A stretch of 64,000 nucleotides of DNA. Origin: Roseiarcus sp963780825. Lineage in GTDB: Bacteria; Pseudomonadota; Alphaproteobacteria; Rhizobiales; Beijerinckiaceae. The stretch is taken from the NCBI GenBank assembly GCA_963780825.1, contig CAWADL010000008.1, positions 322,815 through 386,814 on the forward strand, in the 5' to 3' direction. Each line of letters opens with the position of its first letter. The first letter of the stretch is position 1. The translations under genes were made by a program, and so were the position numbers. The notes below the pieces were generated by a model. That model was not told where the DNA came from. It did not search any database and was given only the letters and a program-made list of their open reading frames with translations. Positions 17,149 through 26,097 of the stretch are shown in pieces.

Positions 17149-17694
17149 ATGGGCTCCGGTCCGCGGGAGATCGCGGCGATGCCGGTGCGGGAGACTTCAA
17201 CCAAACCGATCGGCCGCATCAGATCGACGAAATCGTCGATCTTGCGCGGCGCGCCGGTGATCTCGAAGATGAAGCTCTCCGTCGTCGCGTCGATCACCTT
17301 GGCGCGGAACGCCTCCGCGAGTTGCAGCGCCTCGACGCGCGCGTCGCCCTTGCCGCGCACCTTCACCATCGCGAGCTCGCGCTCGATCGAGCGCGCGGCG
17401 AGCGTCAGGTCGGTCACCGAATGCACCGGCACCAGCCGCTCCAACTGATGCCGCACCTGCTCGATCACCTCCGGCGTGCCTGATGTCGCGATGGTGATGC
17501 GCGACAGATGCGTCTCGTGCGCGACCTCGGCGACCGTCAGGCTCTCGATGTTGAACGAGCGCGCCGAGAACAGCCCGACGACGCGCGCGAGCACGCCCGG
17601 CTCGTTGTCGACCAGCACGGAAAGCGTATGGCTCTCGCAGATTCTGTTTGCCGATCGGCGAGGAATAGGGCGAGGGCGGATAGGCTTTGGTCAT
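17145..17694 (-). CDS. ilvH: Acetolactate synthase small (regulatory) subunit, one frameshift
   Basis: Regulatory subunit of acetohydroxyacid synthase for valine, leucine and isoleucine synthesis. The start MTKAYPPSPYSSPIGKQNL overlaps the stop of the dehydratase gene (ATGA). From 17630 onward a second frame gives ESHTLSVLVDNEPGVLARVV, the ACT domain, followed by FSARSFNIESLTVAE and the C-terminal part ending ISRGPEPI. One extra base near 17640 separates them. At about 182 residues the size fits alphaproteobacterial IlvH. The last codon lies in a family C repeat. Confidence 0.92.
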
Positions 17695-18672
17695 GGATGG
17701 TTTTCCCGCTGCGGACCGCGCGCGGCGATCCAGGATTGAAACAAATCGAAATCGATGTTGCCGCCGCTGAGCACGAGGCCGACCTTCTTGCCGGCGAGCT
17801 GCGCCTTCTCTTTTAGCGCCGCGGCGAGCGGAACGCGCGCCGGCGCCTTCGCTGAGATTGTGCGTATCCGTCCAATAGGCGCGAACCGCTTCGCCGATTT
17901 CTTCATCAGATACCGTGATCACGCGGGATACGCCGCGCAGGATGATTTCAAGCGCAGCCGGATCGGTCACGCGCGTCGCCACGCCATCAGCGTTCGTATC
18001 GACGGTGTTGGTGGCGATCGGGCGGCCGGCAGCGAACGACAGCGCGTAAGCCGGCGCGCCCTCGGCGCCGACGCCGACGATCTCGGTCTTCCGCCCCAGC
18101 GCGTCGCGCGCAGCGATGGCGCCCGAGATGCCGGAGCCGAGGCCGATCGGCACATAGAGCACGTCGAGATCGGCGTGCGCGCGAAACAGCTCCAACGAAT
18201 AGGTCGCGACGCCGCGCACGAAATCGCGGTGGAACGACGGTACCATTTCGAGGCCTTCGGCCGCGGCATAGCGCGCCGCCTCTTCGCGGGCGGCCTGAAA
18301 GTCCGAGCCGTGCTCGATGAGACGCGCGCCGTAGGCGCGCATCGCCGCGTTCTTCTCAACCGAATTGCCGATCGGCGCGAAGACGATTGGCTCGATGCCG
18401 GCGCGCGCGGCCGCGAAGGCGAGGCTCTGGCCGTGGTTGCCGCGCGTGGCGGAGACGAGCGCGCGGGTTTGCGGCGCGCGCCGCTTGAGTTGATCGATGT
18501 AGGTAAGGCCGCCGCGCACCTTGAAGGCGCCGGTCGGGTTGTGGTTCTCGTGTTTGACGATGACCTCAGTTCCGAGCCGACGCGCGAGCAGCGGCCAAGC
18601 GATGGCGGGCGTCGGAGGAAGCACTTGGCGCACAAGCGCTTCGGCAGTTTCGAGTTCGGCGAGGGTGAGCAT
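17691..18672 (-). CDS. Threonine ammonia-lyase-like PLP enzyme, one frameshift
   Basis: Fold-type II PLP enzyme of about 326 residues. HENHNPTGAFKVRGGLTYID carries the Schiff-base lysine near residue 51; SATRGNHGQSLAFAA and VPIGLGSGISGAI are the substrate and phosphate loops; the end KKVGLVLSGGNIDFDLFQSW is typical of threonine dehydratase/serine racemase relatives. It lacks an ACT domain, so it is of the catabolic or serine racemase-like size. The frame breaks near 17840 (+1). It lies between ilvI and ilvH, so supply of 2-oxobutyrate for isoleucine is plausible but not proven. Confidence 0.85.
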
Positions 18673-18698
18673 GGCGTCGCGACCTGTCTTTGTTTTCC

Positions 18699-18830
18699 CG
18701 TCATTGCGAGCGAAGCGAAGCAATCCAGCGGCGCCGTGATTGAACCGTTCGCGCCTGGCGCGCCGGCCGCGTTAGCAGGCGGTCGTGCGCACCCTGGATT
18801 GCTTCGTCGCTTCGCTCCTCGCAATGACGG
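18699..18830. repeat. Family A palindromic repeat, copy 2
   Basis: Ends CGTCATTGCGAGCGAAGCG and the complementary CTTCGCTCCTCGCAATGACGG around a 75-base centre. It separates ilvI from the dehydratase gene on the minus strand and so may influence readthrough between them. Confidence 0.9.
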
Positions 18831-18871
18831 AGGGGCGGTGACGCCTCTCTGCACGCAGGGCGGTGCGGTCT

Positions 18872-20644
18872 TCAAACCAGCATCTTGCCTCGCTCGTCGA
18901 TCACGTTGCCCAGTTCGATCCCGGCATCATCTTCAAGCTCGGCCAGCAGCATTTCGTTATGCGCCTTGCCCGAGGGGATCATCGGGAAACAGTTTTCTTT
19001 CTGATCAACCACGCAATCGAAGATCACCGGCTTCGGCGTATCGATCATCTCCATAATGGCGGCGTCGAGTTTCGCGGGATCGGTGCACCGAATCCCATGC
19101 CCGCCATAGGCCTCGGCGAGCTTGACGAAATCGGGCAGCGAATCCGTATAACTCTCCGAATAGCGCGCGCCGTGCAGCAACTCCTGCCACTGCCGCACCA
19201 TCCCCATATATTGATTGTTGAGGATGAAGATCTTGACCGGCAGGCGGTACTGGATCGCCGTCGACATCTCCTGCATGTTCATCAGAATGGACGCTTCCCC
19301 CGCGATGTCGACGACCAGCGATTTGGGGTGCGCGAGTTGCGCGCCGATCGCCGCCGGCAGGCCATAGCCCATCGTGCCGAGGCCGCCGCTGGTCATCCAG
19401 CGGTTCGGCTCCTCGAACTTGAAGTGCTGAGCGGCCCACATCTGATGCTGACCAACTTCTGTCGTGATGTAGACGTCGCGGTCTTTGGTCAGCTCATAGA
19501 GCCGCTGGATCGCATGCTGCGGCTTGATGATCTCCTTCGAATTGCGGAAGCCGAACGAATTGCGGGCGCGCCAGTGCTCGATCTTGCGCCACCAATCCGC
19601 CAGCGCCGTCGCGTCGGGCTTCGCCGACTCGGTGCGCCACAGCCGCACCATATCCTCCAGCACATGCGCGCAATCGCCGATGATGCCGAGATCGACCTTG
19701 ACGTTCTTGTTGATCGAGGACGGATCGATATCGACGTGGATCTTCTTCGAGTGCGGCGAGAACGCGTCGAGCCGGCCGGTGATGCGGTCATCGAAGCGCG
19801 CGCCGATGCAGATCATCAGGTCGCAATCGTGCATCGTGTTGTTGGCTTCAAACGAGCCGTGCATGCCGAGCATGCCGAGCCATTGTTTGTCGGACGCCGG
19901 GTAGGCGCCGAGGCCCATCAAGGTCGAGGTGATCGGGAAGCCCGTCAGCTTGACGAGTTCGCGCAGCAAGGTCGAGGCGTTCGGACCGGAGTTGATGATG
20001 CCGCCGCCGGTATAGAAGATCGGCCGCTTCGCCTTGGCCATCATCGCGACAGCGTGTTTGATCTTGTCGATGTCGCCTTTCAGCTTCGGCTTATAGGTCT
20101 TGTGCTGGATGTTGCGCGGGAAGTGATAGTCGCCCATTGCGAATTGCACGTCCTTCGGCACGTCGATGACGACCGGGCCGGGCCGCCCTTGCGAGGCCAC
20201 ATAGAACGCCTCGTGCAGCACGCGCGGCAAATCCTCGATGCGGCGCACCAGATAATTGTGTTTGGTGCAGTTCCGCGTGATGCCCGTGGTGTCGCATTCC
20301 TGGAACGCGTCGGAGCCGATGAGATGCGTCGGCACCTGGCCGGTGATGCAGACCAGCGGGATCGAATCCATCAGCGCGTCGGTGAGCCCGGTGATGGCGT
20401 TGGTCGCGCCGGGGCCCGAGGTCACCAGCAGCACGCCGACCTTGCCGGTCGAGCGCGCGTAGCCCTCAGCGGCGTGCGCCGCGCCCTGTTCATGGCGGAC
20501 GAGCACGTGGCGCACCTGGTTCTGGCCGAACAGCGCGTCGTAGATCGGCAGCACCGCCCCGCCGGGATAGCCGAACACATATTCGACGCCCTGGTCCTTC
20601 AGGGCTTCGACGATCATTTCGGCGCCGGTCATTTGCTTGGACAT
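18872..20644 (-). CDS. ilvI: Acetolactate synthase large (catalytic) subunit
   Basis: A 590-residue TPP- and FAD-dependent AHAS catalytic subunit joining two pyruvates, or pyruvate and 2-oxobutyrate. The catalytic Glu is in LVRHEQGAAHAAEGYARS near residue 52, the FAD-binding domain is central, and the TPP domain has VVDIAGEASILMNMQEM near 455-471, where the GDG of most ThDP enzymes is GEA, as I recall for rhizobial AHAS. The frame is intact. It is preceded by a leader peptide and terminator (see 20681-20776), and it heads the block with the dehydratase and ilvH. Confidence 0.96.
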   Translation of the reverse strand: MSKQMTGAEMIVEALKDQGVEYVFGYPGGAVLPIYDALFGQNQVRHVLVRHEQGAAHAAEGYARSTGKVGVLLVTSGPGATNAITGLTDALMDSIPLVCITGQVPTHLIGSDAFQECDTTGITRNCTKHNYLVRRIEDLPRVLHEAFYVASQGRPGPVVIDVPKDVQFAMGDYHFPRNIQHKTYKPKLKGDIDKIKHAVAMMAKAKRPIFYTGGGIINSGPNASTLLRELVKLTGFPITSTLMGLGAYPASDKQWLGMLGMHGSFEANNTMHDCDLMICIGARFDDRITGRLDAFSPHSKKIHVDIDPSSINKNVKVDLGIIGDCAHVLEDMVRLWRTESAKPDATALADWWRKIEHWRARNSFGFRNSKEIIKPQHAIQRLYELTKDRDVYITTEVGQHQMWAAQHFKFEEPNRWMTSGGLGTMGYGLPAAIGAQLAHPKSLVVDIAGEASILMNMQEMSTAIQYRLPVKIFILNNQYMGMVRQWQELLHGARYSESYTDSLPDFVKLAEAYGGHGIRCTDPAKLDAAIMEMIDTPKPVIFDCVVDQKENCFPMIPSGKAHNEMLLAELEDDAGIELGNVIDERGKMLV

Positions 20645-20680
20645 CGGGTGTCTCCTGGAGGCTGCGGTGTCGGAGGCAAT

Positions 20681-20702
20681 AAAAAAGGCCCGCGAGGGGC
20701 CT
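20681..20702 (-). terminator. Leader terminator (attenuator) upstream of ilvI
   Basis: On the minus strand AGGCCC-CTCGC-GGGCCT followed by six T residues forms a compact intrinsic terminator, 37 bases before the ilvI start codon and after the leader peptide stop. Its 5' arm (CCTCGCGG overlap) can also pair with CCGCGAGG inside the leader peptide coding region, giving a competing antiterminator. Distance, order and codons fit transcription attenuation of a branched-chain amino acid operon. Confidence 0.8.
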
Positions 20703-20734
20703 GGGTCATGCGCCGGTAACGTGGATGCGAACCC

Positions 20735-20776
20735 TCAGGTCCGTCCACCTCGCGGCGCGCATCGTACAATAAGCAT
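20735..20776 (-). CDS. ilvI leader peptide, MLIVRCAPRGGRT
   Basis: A 13-codon reading frame with consecutive Leu, Ile and Val codons directly after the start, ending with TGA 32 bases before the terminator hairpin. The start region ACGTGGATATGC can pair with GCATCCACGT downstream, so ribosome stalling on the three regulatory codons would alter the leader structure. This is the logic of branched-chain amino acid attenuators known in proteobacteria. There is no similarity evidence beyond codon content and position. Confidence 0.7.
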   Translation of the reverse strand: MLIVRCAPRGGRT

Positions 20777-20820
20777 ATCCACGTCGGGACTCACGGATTC
20801 GAGCTTCGATTTGGCGCGCA

Positions 20821-20849
20821 AGCTAGATGTAGCGCGCGCTATTCGTCAA
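20821..20849 (-). promoter_or_regulatory. Possible promoter of the ilvI leader
   Basis: TTGACG on the minus strand followed about 17 bases later by the weak hexamer CTAGCT, upstream of the leader peptide. The -35 element is good but the -10 is poor. Confidence 0.3.
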
Positions 20850-20924
20850 GATCGGCGCGCGAATATAATTTGTCGAGCGCGCGCGGCGTGCTACGCGGTT
20901 CGCCTCCCGCCTTCGAGGATCCCC

Positions 20925-21551
20925 ATGAAGCTGCACTATTCTCCCGGCAGTTGCGCGCTCGGCATTCATGTCCTGCTCGAGGAGACCGGCGCGCCGTTCA
21001 CGCTGGCGCGGATCGATTTCGCCGCGCGCGAGCAATATGGCGAGGCCTATCGCGCGCTCAATCCGAAATCGAAGGTTCCGCTGCTGCAACTCGACGACGG
21101 CTCGGTGCTGAGCGAGTTTCAGGCGATCGCGACCTATCTGGCGCGGACGCATACGGAAAAGCCGCTGATCCCGAGCTCTCCGCTGGCCGAGGCGCGGATG
21201 TACGAGGCGCTCGACTATGTCGTCGGCACGATCCACCAGGACGGATTCCGGCGCGTGTTCCGGCCCAACTATTTCTCTCCCAACGAAGCCGACTATGAAG
21301 CGGTGAAAGCGCGCGGCAAGGAAGTCGCGATGGCGGGGTTCGAGCTCATCGATAAGACGCTTGCGGGTCGGGATTGGTTGGCGGGCGAATTCTCGATCGC
21401 CGATGCGGCGCTGTTCTACGTTTCCTGGTGGGCGATCGTGCGGGTCAAATGGTCTGTACCGAGCCGCGTCGCCGCGCACTACGAGCGCATGTGCGCGCGA
21501 CCGAGCGTCGTGAAAGCGCTGGCTGACGAAGGGCTCCGCGCCGCCGCCTGA
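20925..21551 (+). CDS. Glutathione S-transferase family protein
   Basis: A 208-residue GST. The thioredoxin-fold half is residues 1-78 (MKLHYSPGSCALGIHVLLEE; KSKVPLLQLDDGSVLSEFQA with the cis-Pro and the Glu/Ser glutathione contacts). The helical half follows (FSIADAALFYVSWWA, the N-capping box). The SPGSCAL opening, with Cys in the active-site helix, is typical of the beta-class-like bacterial group. A GAGGATCC ribosome site precedes the ATG. The gene is divergent from the ilvI leader. The substrate is unknown. Confidence 0.9.
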   Translation: MKLHYSPGSCALGIHVLLEETGAPFTLARIDFAAREQYGEAYRALNPKSKVPLLQLDDGSVLSEFQAIATYLARTHTEKPLIPSSPLAEARMYEALDYVVGTIHQDGFRRVFRPNYFSPNEADYEAVKARGKEVAMAGFELIDKTLAGRDWLAGEFSIADAALFYVSWWAIVRVKWSVPSRVAAHYERMCARPSVVKALADEGLRAAA

Positions 21552-21560
21552 TCTTCGAGC

Positions 21561-21623
21561 GGCGATCTCCAGGCCGCCGCGTTTGGACGAAGAATGTCGG
21601 CGGCGTGGACGCCGCCGCTCCGC
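21561..21623. repeat. Degenerate family D repeat
   Basis: Short palindrome with GATCTCCAGGCCGCCGCG and GTCGGCGGCGTGGACGCCGC, resembling the arms of the better copies at 52125-52214 and 63055-63144 but without their centre. It lies between the GST gene and the next gene. Confidence 0.55.
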
Positions 21624-21636
21624 TGGGAGTTTTAAG

Positions 21637-22033
21637 ATGACCATCATCTCGTCCCCGCTCCGAGCGCTTCGAGCGCGGTTTGAAGACCCGTCGCGAAGTG
21701 CTGGGCGACGCGCACGTCGACCGCAGTCTGGCCGCGGCGACCGACTTCAGTTGGAGCTCACAGACGCTGGCGACCGAATGGGCGTGGGATGAGATCTGGA
21801 ATCGCCCTGGCCTCGATCGCAAGAGCCGCAGCCTGCTCAACCTCGGCATGCTCGCGGCGCTCAACCGGCCGCACGAGTTCAAGGTTCATGTGCGAGGCGC
21901 GATCAACAACGGCGTTACGGTCGAGGAGATCCAGGAAGTGCTGCTGCAGATCGGCGGCTATTGCGGCATTCCCGCCGCGATGGACTGTTTCAGGTTGGCC
22001 GCGGAGGTGCTGAAGGAGATGGGGCTGGTGTAG
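21637..22033 (+). CDS. Carboxymuconolactone decarboxylase-like protein, one frameshift
   Basis: About 131 residues of the CMD/AhpD fold. The body FSWSSQTLATEWAWDEIWNR, then GLDRKSRSLLNLGMLAALNR and EVLLQIGGYCGIPAAMDCFR, is the pattern of 4-carboxymuconolactone decarboxylases of the protocatechuate pathway. The N-terminus MTIISSP is in another frame, joined to SERFERGLKTRREVLGDAHV by one extra C near 21657. An alternative intact frame starts at 21680 but lacks the conserved start. No other pca genes are nearby, so the pathway role is uncertain. Confidence 0.85.
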
Positions 22034-22059
22034 AGGAAGGCGGAGCTCAACCAAACACC

Positions 22060-22207
22060 GTCATTGCGAGCGAAGCGAAGCAATCCAGCGCCGGGGCCGG
22101 GCTCCGAGGCTATCAGGCACGGCGACGCCGTCCGCGCCGGAACAGGGTGAGGCGAAACCGAGGCATAGCGGCGGGCGCTGGATTGCTTCGCTGCGCTCGC
22201 AATGACG
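22060..22207. repeat. Family A palindromic repeat, copy 3
   Basis: Ends GTCATTGCGAGCGAAGCG and GCTTCGCTGCGCTCGCAATG around a 90-base centre, between the convergent CMD-like and SDR genes. Confidence 0.9.
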
Positions 22208-22220
22208 GTGAGTGCGTCGC

Positions 22221-23057
22221 TTACTTAATTTTCCCGCCCTTCTCAACATATCTCTCGAACGGCTCCTTCCAGTCCGGATGCCAGCGTGACAGCGCCGGCC
22301 GCTTCTCGATGATGTCGCCGACGCTCCACTGCAAACGCAGCGCGTCGAGCTCTTCGGTCACCGCATTGTCGGGGCAATAGATGTAGAACTCGCCGCGATC
22401 GACGGCGCCGATCATGCGCTCGACCACTTGCTCCGGCGTCCAGGCGCCGGCGGGCTTGGCGGCGCCTTGCGCGGACGTCAGCCCTGTGAAGGTCCAACCA
22501 GGGACGAGCAGATGCGCGCTGACCTTTCCGCCTTCGTGATTGCGAAGCGCATGCGCGAGTTGCTCGGTCAACGCCCGCACGCCCGCCTTCGCCGTCGCAT
22601 AGGCGGGATCGCCCGGCGGGTTGGTGATGCCCTGCTTCGATCCTGTGTTGATGATCGCCGCGGGCTTTCCCTGAGCCAACATTCGCGCGGCAAAGGCGTC
22701 GACGCCGTGCACGACGCCCCAGAGATTGACGCCGAGAATGGCGGTCCAACGATCGAGCGTTCCCCAGCTCTGCGATCCGCCGCCGATAGCGGCATTGTTC
22801 ATCAGCACCGTGACCGCGCCAAAAGCGTCAAAGGCCTCGTCGCGTAGGCGTTCGACGTCTTCGCGACGGCCGACGTCGCCGACGACGGTGCGCGTGTTCG
22901 CGGGAAGTTTGGCGGCGGTCGCGGCGAGCGCGTCCGCATTGTGGTCGAACAGGCAAAGCTGCATCCCGCGCTCGGCGAACATCGTCGCGGCGGCGCGGCC
23001 GATGCCGCTCGCCCCGCCGGTGATCACCGCCACGCCGCCTTCAGTAAACAGGCTCAT
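22221..23057 (-). CDS. SDR-family NAD(P)-dependent oxidoreductase
   Basis: A 278-residue classical SDR. The cofactor motif ITGGASGIGRAAATMFAERG is at residues 12-31, NNAAIGG near 87, Ser in NTGSKQGITN near 140 and the catalytic YATAK near 155-159. The longer C-terminal part, ending KEPFERYVEKGGKIK, is found in SDRs acting on hydrophobic alcohols. A cytochrome P450 gene lies upstream on the same strand, separated by a family A repeat; the two could act on one substrate, but nothing here proves it. Confidence 0.9.
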   Translation of the reverse strand: MSLFTEGGVAVITGGASGIGRAAATMFAERGMQLCLFDHNADALAATAAKLPANTRTVVGDVGRREDVERLRDEAFDAFGAVTVLMNNAAIGGGSQSWGTLDRWTAILGVNLWGVVHGVDAFAARMLAQGKPAAIINTGSKQGITNPPGDPAYATAKAGVRALTEQLAHALRNHEGGKVSAHLLVPGWTFTGLTSAQGAAKPAGAWTPEQVVERMIGAVDRGEFYIYCPDNAVTEELDALRLQWSVGDIIEKRPALSRWHPDWKEPFERYVEKGGKIK

Positions 23058-23083
23058 CTACCCAATCTCCAATCAAACTGATC

Positions 23084-23193
23084 CGTCATTGCGAGCGCAG
23101 CGAAGCCATCCATCGTGGTGAGGTCGTCTGCCAGCCGGACAGGGCGCCTGCAGCCGCATGGATGGCTTCGTCGCTTCGCTCCTCGCAATGACG
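23084..23193. repeat. Family A palindromic repeat, copy 4 (shorter)
   Basis: A 110-base version with GTCATTGCGAGCGCAGCGAA and the complementary CGCTTCGCTCCTCGCAATGA, where the CAATCCAG motif is replaced by CCATCCAT. It lies between the SDR and P450 genes. Confidence 0.85.
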
Positions 23194-23219
23194 AAGGGAG
23201 GCTCTTGAAAGGCTCTGCT

Positions 23220-24604
23220 TCAGGAAAGCGCCTCAAGCTTTATCCGCAGCCCATCGCGCGGCTGCGGGATCGGCCACATTTTCCAATCCGGCCGATATCC
23301 TTCCGCCACCGAGCAGACCGTCGATGTGAGGAAGTGATAGGCGAAGCACTTCGCCTGCATATAGGCGAAGTGAAGCCCTAGGCACATGTGCGCGCCGCCG
23401 CCATACGGCACGAACGCGAACTTGTGCCGGCCGCGCGAATTCTCCTCCGAAAACCTGGTCGGATCGAACACCTCCGGGTCGGGCCACACATCAGGCATAC
23501 CGTGCGTATAGAGCGGGTTGATGGATACCCGGGTGCCCGCGGGGATCTTGAAGCCCTTGAACTCGGTGTCGCGCACCGCGCGGCGCGGGTAGCGAGGGAA
23601 CCGGCGGAAACAAGCGCAGCGATTCCTTGAACGCCATTTCCGTAAGCGGGAGATCGTCGAGCCGCTCGTAAGGCAGTGGCTCGCCGGGGGCGAGGCCAAG
23701 TCCGCGGCATTCCTCGCGCAGCTTCGTTTGCCAGTCGGGGATTCGAACTCAGGAGCCAGACAAGCGACGACAACGAGGAAGTCAGCGTGTCATGCGCGGC
23801 CATCATCAGAAAACTCATGTGGTCGACGATCTCCGGCGGACTCAGCAGCCGGCCGTCCTCCATCGACGCCTTGCAGAGCTCGGTGAATAGATCATCGCCG
23901 TCGCTGGCGCGACGCGCCTCGATCTCGCGCGTGAGATAATCGACCATGAAGGCGCGCCCCTTGACGCCGCGCGCCATCAAAGTTCCCGGCAACGGCGATC
24001 CGACGACGGCGACGATCGCTTTGACCATATCGACGAAGGCGCGTTTCAAGGGCTCCATGTCGGCGCCGAGATCGCGTCCGAAGAACGATGTGGCCGCGAG
24101 CTCCAGCGTCAGTTGTTTGATCGCGGGATAGAACAGCATATCGCCGCCCTTGGCGCGCCAGCCCGCGACCGCGCTGGCGATGCCATCGTTCAGGCGCGAG
24201 AGGTAAGCCTTCATCGGCCCGATCTTGAAGGCCGACGACAAAGCCTTACGATGCAGACGGTGCTCGTCGAAATCAAGCAGCATCAGCCCGCGCGGAAACA
24301 GTCGGTCCAACAGCGGATTCCAACCTTCCGCCGAGGAAAAGATCTTGTTTCGGTCGAACAGCACCAACTCGTTGGCTTCGGGCCCGAGCAACGTAATGAC
24401 GCGCATCCCGAAGGCGCGCGAGCGGTACACCGGCCCATAGCGCTTGGCCATTTGCTCGACTTGGCCCTTCGGATCAGCGAGCAGCCTCAGCGTGATGCCG
24501 ATCAGCGGCCATCCTTCGTCGCCGGGAATATGCTGGAGATCCTGACGTGAAAGCTCGTGAAGGCGATCCGAGGCGAACCCGTCTGCATGCGCCGCATAGG
24601 TCAT
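23220..24604 (-). CDS. Cytochrome P450, two frameshifts
   Basis: Haem monooxygenase of about 460 residues. Visible in order: proline-rich IPGDEGWPLIG start, C-helix-like DFDEHRLHRKALSSAF, I-helix LMMAAHDTLTSS (AxxDT), K-helix FKESLRLFPP (ExxR), and the haem-binding FVPYGGGAHMCLGLHF with the thiolate Cys. Two extra C residues, near 23745 and 23590, break the frame; removing them gives a continuous P450, and the total length is +2. The group resembles bacterial P450s related to CYP120/CYP51-like sterol or retinoid hydroxylases, but I cannot assign a family. Confidence 0.9.
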
Positions 24605-24658
24605 CTTTCGCCTCCTGGTCGCCTTAGATGCTAGCGGCGGCGGCGGCGGCGCGCAATG

Positions 24659-25626
24659 TCAACCGGCGCGCTTGTTCGCGCGGGAAGCCTCATACCGCCG
24701 CACAATTTCAGCGGCTATCTCCGCGCTGGAATTGATCGGCGCATAGTTGAACTGCTCGCAGCCGTCCTTCCCAACGCCGCGCCGCGCCGCGCCCGATCAG
24801 CGCGTCGATGGCCCTGCCGAGTTTTTGGGAGGCGCCGCCGGAGGGCTCGAACACGTGCACCGGGGCGCCGGTCGCCGTCGCTTCGCCAACCATGTTGGCG
24901 CTGTCGCCGGTTACCAGGATGGCGTCCGCCAGCGCGAGCAACGCGCCATAGGGGTTTTCGCCGTTGCCGTCCCACAGGAAGCCGTCCCGAGATTGTCGAG
25001 AACCGCCGTCGTCAGCGCCGGCGGCGTGCGCCGCGAGGGCGTCGCCATGACGGCGAAGCCTTCCGCGCGGATCGCGGCCACCGCTTCGCCCATGCGTCTG
25101 ATATCGCCGGGGGTGAAATGCTGCGCGCCGCTTGGACCGCCGAGCAGGATCGCGCATCTCGGCGAGGGCAGGGCGGCGAGCCGCGGGTCGGGCGTCGCGC
25201 GCGCCGCCGCAAGGCGCGCCGGCGAGAACGGATGCGGAGAGGTCAGGGTCGAAATGACATTGGCGCCGCGAAGCGCGTCGTGCTCGGGGACCCAGATCAG
25301 GTCCATCTCCGACCGCGCCCAACGCGGATCCTGCAGGAACGCCGCGAACAGGTTGGGCGCCCGGCGCTTCCAAGCGCGCAAATAGGGTACCGTCACGCGG
25401 CCGCTGGCGATGACAATGTCCGGCGCCGGGCCCGCGAATACGGCGCGATCGCGGGGGTCGGCGGGGCCCCACGGCGCGAGCCGGGCGAAGGGGTAACGGG
25501 GTTCGAACTCGGCGCATCTCCTGCCCGCCACCGAGCGCGGCGGCAATGCCCAGGGCGTTGACCTCGTGTCCAATTCGGCCGGAGCCCAGGATCAGCGCCC
25601 GCAGGCCGGGCCTCCCGCCGCTAATG
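24659..25626 (-). CDS. ELM1-like (mitochondrial fission ELM1) family protein, several frameshifts
   Basis: Bacterial homologue of the DUF1022/ELM1 family, which has a glycosyltransferase-B-like fold and unknown bacterial function. Fragments in order are GLRALILGSGRIGHEVNALG, RYPFARLAPWG, PDIVIASGRVTVPYLRAWKR, LIWVPEHDALRGANVISTLT, CAILLGGPSGAQHFTPGDIR, DAILVTGDSANMVGEATATG and GAPVHVFEPSGGASQKLGRA, then QFNYAPINSSAEIAAEIVRR. At least three indels separate them. The 5' end is unclear: no ATG precedes GLRAL in frame, so about 25626 is an estimate, just overlapping the stop of the next gene. TGA at 24659 ends it. Confidence 0.78.
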
Positions 25627-26076
25627 GCCGAGCTGGCGCGGCAGCCATTGCGCGAAGCTTTGCGCCAGCATGACCTGGCGGACCCGCGCGCCATAGCCGC
25701 CAACGTCAGGGAAGGACACGGTCGCCTGGATCGAGCATTGGAGCGGAACCTCGCGGCCGTCGATCCAGCCGACGCCGGCGATGGTGTCAACCGCGCCATT
25801 GCCGTTCGCCTGCCCGTTGCTGCCAGCCGAGCCATAGAACACGTCGTCGATACGAACCCGAACGTCGTGGCCGGGCCCGAAAGTCTCACGGAGGAAGGTC
25901 GGCAAAGCCCCCTCGAAATAGTCAGCGTCCGCGTTGTCGCCGGTGCGGCGTAGCGGCGAGACGTCGACCAAGACGCGGCCTGAGCCGTCAAGGTCGCGGC
26001 GACGCGCTGCGAGCGCGGACAAAGGTGCGCCCACCAAAAGAGCGGCCAAAGCGACGCGGCGGCTGATGACGGACAT
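25621..26076 (-). CDS. Small secreted protein of unknown function
   Basis: 151 residues. The N-terminus MSVISRRVALAALLVGAPLS followed by ALA is a clear signal peptide, probably cleaved near residue 23. The mature part has DGSGRVLVDVSPLRRTGDNA, a GSNGQANGNGAVD loop and QVMLAQSFAQWLPRQLGH, with no domain I recognise. The reading frame is intact and lies between greA and the ELM1-like gene on the same strand, only 21 bases from greA. Confidence 0.75.
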   Translation of the reverse strand: MSVISRRVALAALLVGAPLSALAARRRDLDGSGRVLVDVSPLRRTGDNADADYFEGALPTFLRETFGPGHDVRVRIDDVFYGSAGSNGQANGNGAVDTIAGVGWIDGREVPLQCSIQATVSFPDVGGYGARVRQVMLAQSFAQWLPRQLGH

Positions 26077-26097
26077 GCAAAACCCCTGGGCGTGTTT

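Noticed and set aside
18863..20719. 618-codon frame opposite ilvI
   Set aside because: It is the complement of a highly conserved gene and its product resembles nothing; long antisense frames are expected at this GC content.
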